From: Dactylosporangium sucinum
Lineage (GTDB): Bacteria; Actinomycetota; Actinomycetes; Mycobacteriales; Micromonosporaceae
Assembly: GCF_014647515.1 (NCBI RefSeq)
Contig: NZ_BMPI01000017.1
Span: forward strand, 62,001-126,000
Direction: 5' to 3'
Length of the DNA: 64,000 nt
Part shown: positions 1 through 9,738 of the stretch, piece after piece
Layout: each line of letters opens with the position of its first letter
Numbering within the stretch: position 1 is the first letter of the stretch
Notes under the pieces: model-generated
Told to the model about the DNA's origin: nothing
Databases searched by the model: none
Seen by the model: the letters and a program-made list of their open reading frames with translations, nothing else
Position numbers and translations under genes: made by a program

Positions 1-225
1 TCGGTGCCCTGCGTCTTTTCCCGGGGCGATTCGGGGTGAGCGGAGCCATTCGCCCGAATTAACGCGTTGGTCGCTTCTTCGGGACGTTTCTGATCTTTAT
101 CCGGCCCTGGTCGGCCCGTCTCGGCCCTTTTTGTCGGCTCTTGGGGCTCCTGTGGCGGTTGCGCTCCGTGACCGGCCGGTCGTCGCGCTGCGTGGCCGGC
201 CACCTCCCGCGTCACCCGGGCTTTG
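1..225. other. Sequence upstream of groEL with no recognised gene
   Basis: No reading frame here has the codon bias of the neighbouring genes or resembles a family I know. The groEL operators and promoter begin at 226. I see no convincing RNA gene or terminator in the first 225 bases. Confidence 0.5.
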
Positions 226-252
226 CTTGCACTCGACGGGGCAGAGTGCTAA
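226..252 (+). promoter_or_regulatory. CIRCE operator 1 (HrcA site) of groEL
   Basis: The arms CTTGCACTC (226-234) and GAGTGCTAA (244-252) are separated by exactly nine bases, the CIRCE layout (TTAGCACTC-N9-GAGTGCTAA). The right arm is perfect and the left arm deviates at the first bases. HrcA is the known repressor of such sites. Confidence 0.85.
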
Positions 253-255
253 ACA
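227..255 (+). promoter_or_regulatory. Putative groEL promoter
   Basis: A TTGCAC at 227-232 is followed after 17 bases by TAAACA at 250-255, a housekeeping sigma-type -35/-10 pair. It lies inside the first CIRCE operator, so a bound repressor would cover it. The start of transcription would fall near the second CIRCE. The -10 is only a moderate match. Confidence 0.5.
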
Positions 256-260
256 AGGTG

Positions 261-287
261 TTGGCACTCCCATCTGGTGAGTGCCAA
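261..287 (+). promoter_or_regulatory. CIRCE operator 2 (HrcA site) of groEL
   Basis: TTGGCACTC (261-269), nine bases, then GAGTGCCAA (279-287) form a perfect 9-9-9 inverted repeat close to the CIRCE consensus. It lies eight bases after operator 1, so groEL carries two tandem HrcA sites, as reported for groEL2 in mycobacteria. Confidence 0.93.
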
Positions 288-464
288 CGGTCGGGGCGGT
301 GCAGTCCTCCGGTGCGCAAACACCGAGAGGCTGGTCGTCGCGGGCTATTCCGGCCCGACCAACGGAGGATCCGGTGGATCCCCGAAGGTGCGAAAGCAGG
401 CGGTGAGCCGCCGGCCCCACGCGGGTCGCAGGCGAATCGTGAGCGTCCAGGAGGACAACGCCGA

Positions 465-2087
<1,623 letters not shown>

Positions 2088-2104
2088 GTCCGTGACTTCT
2101 TGAA

Positions 2105-2134
2105 CGGGCCGGGCACCGCGAGGTGCCCGGCCCG
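2105..2134 (+). terminator. Intrinsic terminator after groEL
   Basis: A perfect 13-bp stem (2105-2117 with 2122-2134) closes a GCGA loop and is followed by a short T-containing tract (CTTCGCTTTT). It sits between groEL and the convergent dipeptidase gene, so it may serve both. Confidence 0.85.
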
Positions 2135-2166
2135 CTTCGCTTTTCCGGCCCCGCTGTTCGCGCCGG

Positions 2167-3252
2167 CTATCCGCAGGTTTCGCGCAGGACGCGCAGCGTG
2201 TTGTCCCAGCCGAGGGCTCGCAGCTCCGGCTCCGACCAGCTGCGGGAGCGCAGCTCCTCGAACAGGGCCGGGTACGTGCTCACGTCGTGGAGGCCGTCGG
2301 GCAGCACCTCGGTGCCGTCGAAGTCGCCGCCCAGGCCCACCGAGCCCGGTCCGGCCACCTCGCGGACGTGCTCGATGTGGTCGGCGACATCCTTGATGCT
2401 CGACGGCGGGCACGGGTTGGCCGCGATCCAGGCGGCTCGTTCCCGCTCGAACTCCTCGGTGTCCCACGGGGCGGCGATGGCGTCCTCCACGCGGTACAGC
2501 TCGTCGCCCCACTGCCGGCAGGCCTCGTTCAGGAAGAACGGTACGAAGGTCACCATGACCACGCCGCCCGTGTCGCGGACCCGGGTGAGGACGTCGTCGG
2601 GGACGTTGCGCGGGTGGTCGCACAGCGCCCGGGCGGACGAGTGCGAGAAGAACGCCGGCTTCGTCGATGTGTCCAGAGCGGCGTGCATCGTGCTCGGGGC
2701 CACGTGCGAGAGGTCGACGAGCATGCCGAGGCGGTTCATCTCGCGGACCACCTCGTGCCCGAACGGCGACAGGCCCCCGACGCCCGGCCCGTCGGTCGCA
2801 CTGTCCGCCCAGGCGGTGTTCCGCGAGTGCGTCAGCGTCAGGTACCGCACGCCGAGGCGGTGCAGCGCCCGCAGTACACCCAGGGAATTGTCCAGGCAGT
2901 GACCGCCCTCCGCGCCGAGCAGTGACGCGACCCGGCCCGTGGCCGCGATCCGTTCGACGTCGTCGGCGCTCGTCGCGATGGCCAGGTCGGCGGGGTGCTT
3001 GTCGGCCAGCCGCCGCACGAGGTCGATCTGTTCCAGCACCTGGACCGCGGCGGTTGCCCCGGGCCGGTCGACGGGCACGTACACGGACCAGAACTGCGCC
3101 CCGACGCCGCCCTTGCGCAGCCGCGGCAGGTCGGTGTGGAGGCCGTGCCCGGCGAGATCGGCCCCGGCGTCGAGCCGTTCCTGCGGGTCGCGTACGCGCA
3201 GGCGCCACGGAAGGTCGTTGTGTCCGTCGATGACCGGTACGGCCGCGCTCAT
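2167..3252 (-). CDS. Membrane-dipeptidase-family (M19) dipeptidase
   Basis: This 361-residue protein belongs to the renal-dipeptidase amidohydrolase family M19, zinc enzymes that hydrolyse dipeptides, including some with D-residues. The metal-site motifs are visible: DGHND near residue 9, EGGH near 114, DLSH near 180 and FSHSSAR near 202. There is no signal peptide, so it is probably cytosolic. The ATG at 3252 lies six bases after a TAAGGT -10 box (3259-3264), pointing to a leaderless transcript. It converges on groEL and shares that terminator region. The substrate is unknown. Confidence 0.9.
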   Translation of the reverse strand: MSAAVPVIDGHNDLPWRLRVRDPQERLDAGADLAGHGLHTDLPRLRKGGVGAQFWSVYVPVDRPGATAAVQVLEQIDLVRRLADKHPADLAIATSADDVERIAATGRVASLLGAEGGHCLDNSLGVLRALHRLGVRYLTLTHSRNTAWADSATDGPGVGGLSPFGHEVVREMNRLGMLVDLSHVAPSTMHAALDTSTKPAFFSHSSARALCDHPRNVPDDVLTRVRDTGGVVMVTFVPFFLNEACRQWGDELYRVEDAIAAPWDTEEFERERAAWIAANPCPPSSIKDVADHIEHVREVAGPGSVGLGGDFDGTEVLPDGLHDVSTYPALFEELRSRSWSEPELRALGWDNTLRVLRETCG

Positions 3253-3264
3253 GACTCGACCTTA

Positions 3265-3553
3265 AGCCGCTCGCGCCGGTTGCTGAAGCCGCTCCCGCGG
3301 CGCCCGCAGCCCCTCCCGCAGCGTGCTCGGCGCCCGGTGCGATATGCGCGTTTTGCCGCGGTGATCCGAACCGTCCTCATATGGTGAAGGCGGCCGGCAG
3401 ACGTCGCTGCAGGACAAGCGCGGCAATCAGCCCGATCGGTAGGTGAACGGGAGACGTCGGCTCCTCGTGGCATGACGGGGGATCACGGGGTACCGGCGGC
3501 AGGTGTGCGGGGCGGGACCGGATGGCGAACCCATCGGCCCGCCTCGCATGCCG
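3265..3553. other. Intergenic stretch, nothing recognised
   Basis: About 290 bases separate the dipeptidase promoter from the end of the acetyltransferase gene. I see no gene, RNA or clear terminator here. Confidence 0.4.
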
Positions 3554-4423
3554 CTACAACGCCTTACCGTAGATCCAGAAGATCCGCTCGATGCGAGCGC
3601 CGACGGCCTTGGAGTAGAACGCGATCGGCCCGGCCCACCCGATCTGGGCGGTATCGTGGCGGTTCGCTCGCTGGTCGGCGAGGCACCGCCGCAGCAGCAC
3701 CCGCCCGACCCCGAGCCCTTCCGCCGCGGGCGCGGTGCCCATCGGCCCGAACCAGCTGGGCCGGTTCGCCCCGTACGCCGCGAACCCGAGGATCTCCCCG
3801 TCCCGCACGGCGACGTAGCACCCGGCGCCGTCCCGCCCGATCGACTGGCCGACCTCCCAGGCCCAGCCGTCCCCCCAGATGTTCCGCACCCACTCGACGG
3901 TGTCCGGCCCGCCGTCGACGACCTTGACCCCGCTGCCGGCCAGCCGCTGCTCGTCCCGCTCGGCGTCGTCACCGGCCCGGCGCAGATCGGCGGTCATGTT
4001 CCAGGCGGTGTTCTCGAGGTCGTATCCCGCTCGCTTCGCCAGGCAGATCGCGCCGGTGTACCGCACGTCGATCCCCGGCCACGCATAGCAGGGCGGATTC
4101 CCCCCGATCCGAACCCGCTCACACCCGAGCCCCCGCAACCGCTCCTCGGCCGCGGCAAGCAGCTCACTCCCGACTCCCCGCCGCCGCGCCTGTTCTCGTA
4201 CGGCGAGCAGCTCGACATGCCCGAGCCGGGAGTCCCGATCGCTGACGGAGCCAAAGAGAACCCCGTGGCCGCGGTCGTCAACGAGCCGAAACCCGACCCG
4301 CCCGGCCGGCGGCCGAGCCAGCCGCCGCACCAGCACCCCGGCCTCGGCGCCGTCATCGTCAAGATCAAGCGCCCCGGCCGCGATCCGCGCAGCGGTATCC
4401 AGCTCCTCAAGGTCCACGATCAT
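3554..4423 (-). CDS. Tandem-GNAT acetyltransferase
   Basis: A roughly 289-residue protein made of two GNAT folds. The acetyl-CoA-binding loop of the first half (REQARRRGVGSELL) is near residue 80. A second copy, centred on the stretch with AEGLGVGRVLLRR, occupies the last third. GNAT enzymes transfer acetyl groups to amines; the substrate here cannot be told. I chose ATG 4423 because TATGTT (4430-4435) lies exactly six bases upstream, the leaderless pattern seen across this window. A TTG at 4462 would add 13 residues that look unlike the family. An inverted repeat at 4496-4514 lies just upstream. Confidence 0.82.
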   Translation of the reverse strand: MIVDLEELDTAARIAAGALDLDDDGAEAGVLVRRLARPPAGRVGFRLVDDRGHGVLFGSVSDRDSRLGHVELLAVREQARRRGVGSELLAAAEERLRGLGCERVRIGGNPPCYAWPGIDVRYTGAICLAKRAGYDLENTAWNMTADLRRAGDDAERDEQRLAGSGVKVVDGGPDTVEWVRNIWGDGWAWEVGQSIGRDGAGCYVAVRDGEILGFAAYGANRPSWFGPMGTAPAAEGLGVGRVLLRRCLADQRANRHDTAQIGWAGPIAFYSKAVGARIERIFWIYGKAL

Positions 4424-4495
4424 TTGGTAAACATACCTAACTGTTACCGCGCCCTGGGACAAAACGGGCCCCGGCCGCCCAGACCGTCACCACGA

Positions 4496-4514
4496 TGTAA
4501 CAAACGCTGTTACA
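4496..4514. promoter_or_regulatory. Perfect inverted repeat, probable operator
   Basis: TGTAACA (4496-4502), five bases, TGTTACA (4508-4514) form a perfect 7-5-7 inverted repeat about 60 bases upstream of the leaderless -10 of the acetyltransferase gene. The geometry suits a dimeric repressor or activator of that gene; no cognate regulator is adjacent. Confidence 0.55.
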
Positions 4515-4556
4515 CGCCCCATGCTGCCAGCCACCCACCCACGCCACAGTGGAACC

Positions 4557-4614
4557 CCATGATCAATGGAGCCCCCTGGCTGCCATGGCAACCAGAACTC
4601 TCCATCGATCACGG
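4557..4614. repeat. 57-58 bp palindromic element, copy A
   Basis: Two 28-base arms (4557-4584, 4587-4614) form an imperfect inverted repeat with CCATGATC-type outer ends and TGGCTGCC/GGCAACCA at the centre. The same element occurs at 4649-4705 and 11591-11647. It could fold into a long hairpin in RNA or DNA. Confidence 0.8.
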
Positions 4615-4648
4615 CCACACCCGAACGCAACTCCCAGCCGCGCAGCAC

Positions 4649-4705
4649 CCCATGATCAAGGGAGCCATTGAGCCCCAGCAACCAGAACTCGCCCACGATC
4701 ATGGG
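4649..4705. repeat. 57-58 bp palindromic element, copy B
   Basis: The outer arms CCCATGATC (4649-4657) and GATCATGGG (4697-4705) are perfect inverse complements, and the right half shares AACCAGAACTC with copy A. The inner part is more diverged than in the other copies, suggesting an older copy. Confidence 0.75.
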
Positions 4706-4707
4706 CG

Positions 4708-4782
4708 GGGCCGGGTCGAGCCGGATCGGGCAGGGCCGGGTCGGGCCGGATCGGGCAGGGCCGAGCCGGGTCGGGATCGGGC
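4708..4782. repeat. 25-bp tandem repeat, about three units
   Basis: Units at 4708-4732 and 4733-4757 differ at one position (GGGCCGGGTCG then A or G, then GCCGGATCGGGCA); a third, degenerate unit follows to 4782. It is noncoding as far as I can see. Confidence 0.75.
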
Positions 4783-5012
4783 GTGGTTGGTCCGGGGTTT
4801 GCGTGAGGTTGGGCAGGGTTGGGTGGGCGCGGAGGGCTCGGCTCCCCTGGGTGCTTGCTGGCCGTGGCCGTCTCCGGCCGAGATTGCCACCTACTTGACC
4901 GGCCACGGAAGGCTCTTACCCGACATTTCCGATTTATCGGGCAACGATGCGGCGGAGACTGTCCCCGTTGCGTGCCGAGGTGCGAGCACGGGCAGCGACC
5001 AGCGACGACGAG
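4783..5012. other. Intergenic stretch between two tandem repeats
   Basis: No gene or RNA is recognised here. The sequence is G/T-rich near 4790-4830 and lies between the 25-bp repeats and the 18-bp minisatellite. Confidence 0.4.
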
Positions 5013-5192
5013 TCGAGTCACGGCGCCGAATCCAGTCGTGGCGCCAGGTCGAGACGCGGCACGAGATCCCGGCGCGGCGGCAGGTCGAGTCGCGGCGCCG
5101 GATCCGGGCATGGCGCCAGGTCCACGCGCGGCGCGAGATCCGGGCATGGCGGCGGGTCGAGTCGCGGTGCTGGAACGGGTTGGGGCGCCACC
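5013..5192. repeat. 18-bp minisatellite, about ten units
   Basis: From 5013 the motif TCGAGTCGCGGCGCCRGN recurs every 18 bases for about ten units, with substitutions but no length change. Because 18 is a multiple of three, every frame reads as six-residue repeats, giving false open frames on both strands (plus strand like SSRGAR, minus strand like PRLDLA). It lies 105 bases from the end of the S8 protease gene. Confidence 0.85.
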
Positions 5193-5297
5193 TCTGCGGA
5201 GGGTCGGGCGCCTGGGCCCCGCGGCGACGTCACACCCGGCCGACCTGGTGGCGGCGGGCCAGGGTGTGACGTCGGCCGGGGCGTGCGGAGCGGCGGG

Positions 5298-7619
5298 TTA
5301 CGGCGTGGGGCGCGGCGTTGCGGCCACCGCGGCCAAGGCGTCCACCAAGCCGGAGCCCACCACGTCGGCCGGGGTGGCGCACGGGGAGGTCAGCGGGGTC
5401 AGCGGGCGGGCCGTGCGTTCCAGGATCGCCCGGGTCTCCTCCACCTTGCCGATCAGGGACGGGTTGGCCGACCACATCAGGGCCACGACGCCGGCCACGT
5501 GTGGGGTGGCCATCGACGTGCCGCTCAGGTAGCCGTAGCGGCCGCCCGGCAGTGCGGACAGCACGTTGACGCCGGGGGCCATGATGTTGGGCTTCGTCAG
5601 GCCGGCGGGGGTCGGGCCGCGGCTGGAGAACTCGGCCACCTCCGACGCTCGGTCGACGGCGCCGACCGTGAACGTGGCGGCGAAGTTGGACGGTGGGTCC
5701 GTGATGGTCTCGCAGTTGGGGCCCGTGTTGCCGGCCGCGGCCACGAAGAAGATGCCGGCGGCGGCGAAGGCGTCGATGGCCGGGCGCAGCGAGGTCAGGT
5801 CGCAGCCCTCGACCTCCGGGCAGCCCCACGAGTTCGTCAGGACCTGCGGGGCCCGATCGGGGCGGCCGGCGTGCCAGGGGTCGGCGCCCGCCGGATAGGG
5901 CGCGAGCATGAACTGCAGGCAGCTCAGGTAGTTGGCCATGCTGCCCAGGTTGCGGGGGAGGTTTTCGCAGGCGATCCACTGCGCGCCCGGGGCCACGCCG
6001 ACGCCCTTGCCCACGGCGGTGGCGAGCGTGTGGGTGCCGTGGCCGTTGTTGTCGGTGGGGGTCCTGGCGTGGCCGAACGGGTCGAGCCACGAGTCGTCGC
6101 CGCCGCGGAAGTTGCCGCGCAGCGCCGGGTGGTTGCCGTCGACGCCGGAGTCGGAACTGCCGACGACGATGCCCTTCCCGTCCCCATAGCTCTTCCAGAC
6201 CGCATCCGCCTGGATCAGCGTCAGGTTCCACGGCGTGGACGGCGGCGCGTCGACCGTGCCGCGCATCGGCTCGGCCGTGGCCGGCAGCGGCCGCAGGTGC
6301 GGGTTGAGCAGCACCTTGGCGACGTCGGAGCGGCTCTCCAGCCACTGCCGCGCCACCGGCCCGGCGTCGACCTCGATCCCGTTGACGAGGTAGAACGGCG
6401 TGTAGCCGACGCGCTTGTCGCGCAGCGCCTTGCGCAGCGAGGCCTGGGACCGCTCGGCGGTGGCGACCAGCCGCTCGTAGGTCTGCCGGACCCGCGCCGT
6501 CTGGTCGCTGACGCCGCTCAACCCGCTCAGGTCGGCCTGCTCCTTCATGACCACGAACAGCCGCTCGCCGGCGAACCCCGGCTGGCCCAGCGCCGTGTAG
6601 ACCACCGCGGCGCCGACCGCGACGACGGCGGCCGCCACCCCGGCGAGCCACGCGTGCCAGCGCACCCGCCGGAAGACGACCAGCACGAGCGCGGCGACGA
6701 GCAGGGCGAGCACGAGCGCCGCCGCGGCGCCCACGAGGCCCCAGAACAGCCCGTCGCGCAGGCCCAGGATGAGCGAGGTCTCCTCCGGGTCGACGAACCC
6801 CAGCGGCCCGAACAGCGTCGGCGTCAGCAGGGCCACCACCGAGGGGCGGCCCCGCCGGTGCAGCGCGGCGATCGCGAACGCCGCCGGCGGCACGCACAGC
6901 AGCGCGAGCAACTGCACGGCCGGCTCGCCGACCCCGCCCGCGATCGAGGCCAGCCCGACCCCGATCGCCAGCCCGCCGACGACCGCGCCGCCCCAGTTGC
7001 TGCGGAAGCCCATGCCGATCGAGGCGAGGGCGGTCACCGGGCGCGCGGCGAGCCAGCTCACCGCGAGCGCGGCGAGCAGGGCGAGGACGGTCTCCAGGAG
7101 GCCGCCGAGCGCGCCGACCCACAACCACGGGAGCAGCAGCACCAGGCCGGCCGCGAGGCTGAGCCAGAACAGCCAGCCGTCGGCCCGCTCGCGGCGGCCG
7201 GTGACGCTCGTGTGGATGGCCGCGCCGATCGCCGCCACGACGGCGACGATCGCCAGATAGAGCTCGTGATAGGTCTCCGGGACCAGCCGCACCGCGCTCA
7301 GCACGCCGCCGAACAGCGCGGCGAACGCCCACTGCCGGCCGGCCGTGCGGGCGAACGGCACCCGCGACAGCAGCCCGAGCAGCAGCGCCGGCACCCCCGC
7401 GAACAGGGTGACGAGCACCGCGGCGAGCAACCAGAACGCCCGCGGCATCGACAGCCCGCTGATCGTCAGCGTGTCGCCCACCAGCCACAGCACGGCGTTG
7501 ACCACCACGACGAGGGCGACCGTCCACAACCCCACCAGGATGGTGAGGGCGATCGCCCAACCGCGACTCGGCGGCCGGGGCGGCGGCGCGGCAAACGGCA
7601 CCGGCGGGACCTGAACCAT
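5298..7619 (-). CDS. Polytopic membrane S8 (subtilisin-like) serine protease
   Basis: This 773-residue protein has an unusual layout. Residues 1-345 are mostly hydrophobic with about ten membrane segments. Residues 350-440 (VVMKEQADLSGLSG) resemble an inhibitor I9-type propeptide. Residues 475-760 form an S8 catalytic domain. The triad is Asp near 490 (SSDSGVDGNHPAL), His near 528 (NNGHGTHTLA) and Ser near 701 (SGTSMATPHVAG), with the oxyanion Asn in AAAGNTGPN. All key residues are present, so it should be active, probably facing outside. The ATG at 7619 lies six bases after TAGAGT (7626-7631), a leaderless start. It is divergent from the flavoprotein gene. Confidence 0.92.
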   Translation of the reverse strand: MVQVPPVPFAAPPPRPPSRGWAIALTILVGLWTVALVVVVNAVLWLVGDTLTISGLSMPRAFWLLAAVLVTLFAGVPALLLGLLSRVPFARTAGRQWAFAALFGGVLSAVRLVPETYHELYLAIVAVVAAIGAAIHTSVTGRRERADGWLFWLSLAAGLVLLLPWLWVGALGGLLETVLALLAALAVSWLAARPVTALASIGMGFRSNWGGAVVGGLAIGVGLASIAGGVGEPAVQLLALLCVPPAAFAIAALHRRGRPSVVALLTPTLFGPLGFVDPEETSLILGLRDGLFWGLVGAAAALVLALLVAALVLVVFRRVRWHAWLAGVAAAVVAVGAAVVYTALGQPGFAGERLFVVMKEQADLSGLSGVSDQTARVRQTYERLVATAERSQASLRKALRDKRVGYTPFYLVNGIEVDAGPVARQWLESRSDVAKVLLNPHLRPLPATAEPMRGTVDAPPSTPWNLTLIQADAVWKSYGDGKGIVVGSSDSGVDGNHPALRGNFRGGDDSWLDPFGHARTPTDNNGHGTHTLATAVGKGVGVAPGAQWIACENLPRNLGSMANYLSCLQFMLAPYPAGADPWHAGRPDRAPQVLTNSWGCPEVEGCDLTSLRPAIDAFAAAGIFFVAAAGNTGPNCETITDPPSNFAATFTVGAVDRASEVAEFSSRGPTPAGLTKPNIMAPGVNVLSALPGGRYGYLSGTSMATPHVAGVVALMWSANPSLIGKVEETRAILERTARPLTPLTSPCATPADVVGSGLVDALAAVAATPRPTP

Positions 7620-7672
7620 GCTCGGACTCTACGGCGTGCGTACGACAATCCCGGGGGAGCAGACTGGGGGTT

Positions 7673-9241
7673 ATGACGGAGACGGTGGACGCGGTCGTCG
7701 TCGGCGCCGGTCACAACGGACTCGTGGCGGCCAATCTGCTGGCCGACGCGGGCTGGGACGTGGCCGTGCTGGAGGCGACCGAGCACGTCGGCGGCGCGGT
7801 CCGCTCGGCCGAGCTGGTCAGGCCCGGGTTCCGCAGCGACGTGTGCAGCTCGTTCTACCCGCTGGGTGCCGCGTCCCCGGTGTTCACCGCCCTCGATCTC
7901 GAGGCGCACGGGCTGCGCTGGACCCACGCCCCCGAGGTCGTGGCGCACCTCTTCCCCGACGGCCGCGGGGCGGTGCTCAGCCGCGAGCTGGACCTCACGG
8001 CGGAGTCGCTGGACGGCTTCGCGCCGGGGGACGGCGAGCGGTTCAAGCGGCTGTACCGCGAGTGGCGCGCACTGTCCGACGACCTGGTCCCCGCACTGCT
8101 CACCCCGTTCCCACCCGTCCGCTCCGGCGCCCGGCTGGCGGCCCGCGCGGGCCTCGGCGGAGCGCTGCGGCTGGGCCGGCGGTTCCTGGCCCCCGCGCGG
8201 GTGCTCGGCGAGGAGCTGTTCCGCGGCGAGGGCGCCCGGATGCTGCTCGAAGGCCTCGCCCTGCACACCGACCTGGCCCCCGACGACGCGGCCAGCGGCG
8301 CGTACGGCTGGCTGCTCGCCATGCTGGGCCAGCAGTACGGCTTCCCGGTGCCGGTCGGCGGGGCACAGGAGCTCACCGACGCGCTGGTCCGCCGGTTCGA
8401 CGGGGTGATCCACCGCCGGTCGCCGGTCGAGCGGGTGATCGTCGGCGCCGGCCGGGCGCTGGGCGTGCGCTGCTCGGACGGCCGCCTGTTCCGGGCCCGC
8501 AAGGCGGTGCTCGCCGACGTCGCGGCGCCCACGCTGTACCGCAGCCTCGTCGACGCCGGGGAGCTGCCCGCGCGGCTGCTGGAGGATCTCGCCGGCTTCC
8601 GCTGGGACAACCCGACGCTGAAGGTCGACTGGGCGCTCTCCGGGCCGGTGCCGTGGCTCGCTCCCGAGGTGAGCGGGGCCGGCACGATCCACCTCGGCGC
8701 CGACCCGCACCGCTACGCGGCGGACCTCGCGCTGGGCCGGCCGCCGGAGGACCCGTTCCTGCTCGTGGGGCAGATGACCACGACGGACCCGACCCGTTCG
8801 CCGGCCGGGACGGAGACGCTCTGGGCGTACACCCACCTCCCCCGCGGCAGCAAGCCGGACGACGTGGACGCCCAGGTGGCGCGGGTCGAGCGGGCGATGC
8901 GCGCGCATGCCCCGGGCTTCGACGACCTGGTGCTCGGCCGGCACGTGGCCGGCCCCGCCGAGCTCGCGGCGAAGAACCCGTCGCTGGTCGACGGGGCGAT
9001 CAACGGCGGCACGGCGGCCGCGTTCCAGCAGCTCGTGTGGCGTCCGCTGCCGGGGCTCGGGCGGGCCGACACGCCGATCGACCGGCTGTTCCTGGCCAGC
9101 TCCAGCGCGCACCCGGGCGGCGGCGTGCACGGGGCGCCCGGCGCCAACGCGGCGCGGGCGGCGCTGGCCCGGCACCGGCCGCTGCTCGGCGACGCGTACC
9201 GGCTGGGCATCGGCGCCGCCATGCGCGCGATCTACCGCTGA
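7673..9241 (+). CDS. Phytoene-desaturase-like FAD-dependent oxidoreductase
   Basis: A 522-residue flavoprotein with the N-terminal dinucleotide-binding motif VVVGAGHNGLVAANLLA (residues 8-24) followed by the LEATEHVGGAVRS signature typical of the phytoene dehydrogenase/amine oxidase superfamily. The C-terminal GGGVHGAPGANAAR matches the FAD-contacting end of that family. It is closer to the NAD(P)/FAD oxidoreductases related to PYROXD2 than to carotenoid enzymes, and no carotenoid genes lie nearby, so the substrate is unknown. Its tail overlaps the convergent SRPBCC gene by ten bases. Confidence 0.88.
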   Translation: MTETVDAVVVGAGHNGLVAANLLADAGWDVAVLEATEHVGGAVRSAELVRPGFRSDVCSSFYPLGAASPVFTALDLEAHGLRWTHAPEVVAHLFPDGRGAVLSRELDLTAESLDGFAPGDGERFKRLYREWRALSDDLVPALLTPFPPVRSGARLAARAGLGGALRLGRRFLAPARVLGEELFRGEGARMLLEGLALHTDLAPDDAASGAYGWLLAMLGQQYGFPVPVGGAQELTDALVRRFDGVIHRRSPVERVIVGAGRALGVRCSDGRLFRARKAVLADVAAPTLYRSLVDAGELPARLLEDLAGFRWDNPTLKVDWALSGPVPWLAPEVSGAGTIHLGADPHRYAADLALGRPPEDPFLLVGQMTTTDPTRSPAGTETLWAYTHLPRGSKPDDVDAQVARVERAMRAHAPGFDDLVLGRHVAGPAELAAKNPSLVDGAINGGTAAAFQQLVWRPLPGLGRADTPIDRLFLASSSAHPGGGVHGAPGANAARAALARHRPLLGDAYRLGIGAAMRAIYR

Positions 9242-9672
9242 CGGCGCTCCGCCAGGTCGGCGAGGCGCCGCAGTACCTCCGCGTTGCGGTAGTGCAGGAA
9301 GACGTCACCGACCTTGTTCCGCGCGCCGATCATCGGCCCGTCGGTGAATTGCTCCTGCATGGTCACCCGCGTGGCGCCGGCGTCGAGCTCGTCCAGCGTG
9401 AAGCGCACCTCGCCGGCACCCAGCGGCCACAGGTGCACCTTCAGCCGCAGCATCCGCCCCGGCTCGCACTCCAGCGACTCGCTGCGGTCCTTGACCGACG
9501 CCGGCCAGGGGCCGGCCTTGTGGTGGAGCCGGGTGCCGGCCCGCGGCCAGCCCTCGTCGACGTCGCGGACGTGCGTCGTGCCGACGACCCAGTCGCTGTA
9601 CGTCCAGCCGTCGGACAGGACGCCATAGACCCGGTCGGCGGGCGCGCGGACGATGCGTTCGGTGATGGACAC
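9232..9672 (-). CDS. SRPBCC-family protein (START/Bet v 1-like fold)
   Basis: About 146 residues with the SRPBCC polyketide-cyclase/dehydrase pattern: an opening ITERIVRAPADRVYGVLSDG, a central EPGRMLRLKVHL strand and a C-terminal helix (NAEVLRRLADLAE). Such proteins bind hydrophobic ligands in a cavity, and the ligand here is unknown. I chose GTG 9672 because it sits four residues before the conserved strand and has AGGATGAG upstream; ATG 9699 would add nine residues. It converges on the flavoprotein gene and is divergent from glpD. Confidence 0.8.
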   Translation of the reverse strand: MSITERIVRAPADRVYGVLSDGWTYSDWVVGTTHVRDVDEGWPRAGTRLHHKAGPWPASVKDRSESLECEPGRMLRLKVHLWPLGAGEVRFTLDELDAGATRVTMQEQFTDGPMIGARNKVGDVFLHYRNAEVLRRLADLAERRQR

Positions 9673-9738
9673 CTCATCCTGATTCCCCGCGCGCCGCATC
9701 GCACACAATCCCGGGACACGCGCGGCTACCGTGTTGGT

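Noticed and set aside
141..464. A longer groEL with an N-terminal extension
   Set aside because: The extra residues are not chaperonin, the CIRCE operators lie inside them, and ATG 465 has a good ribosome site.
4947..7676. A very long open plus-strand frame covering the S8 protease gene
   Set aside because: It is the complement of the protease, low-complexity Gly/Arg-rich and unlike any family; the opposite strand carries a complete triad. High GC keeps antisense frames open.
7618..9738. A glpD that begins far upstream, inside the flavoprotein gene
   Set aside because: That part is the flavoprotein in another frame; GTG 9739 with TACCGT six bases upstream starts the family.
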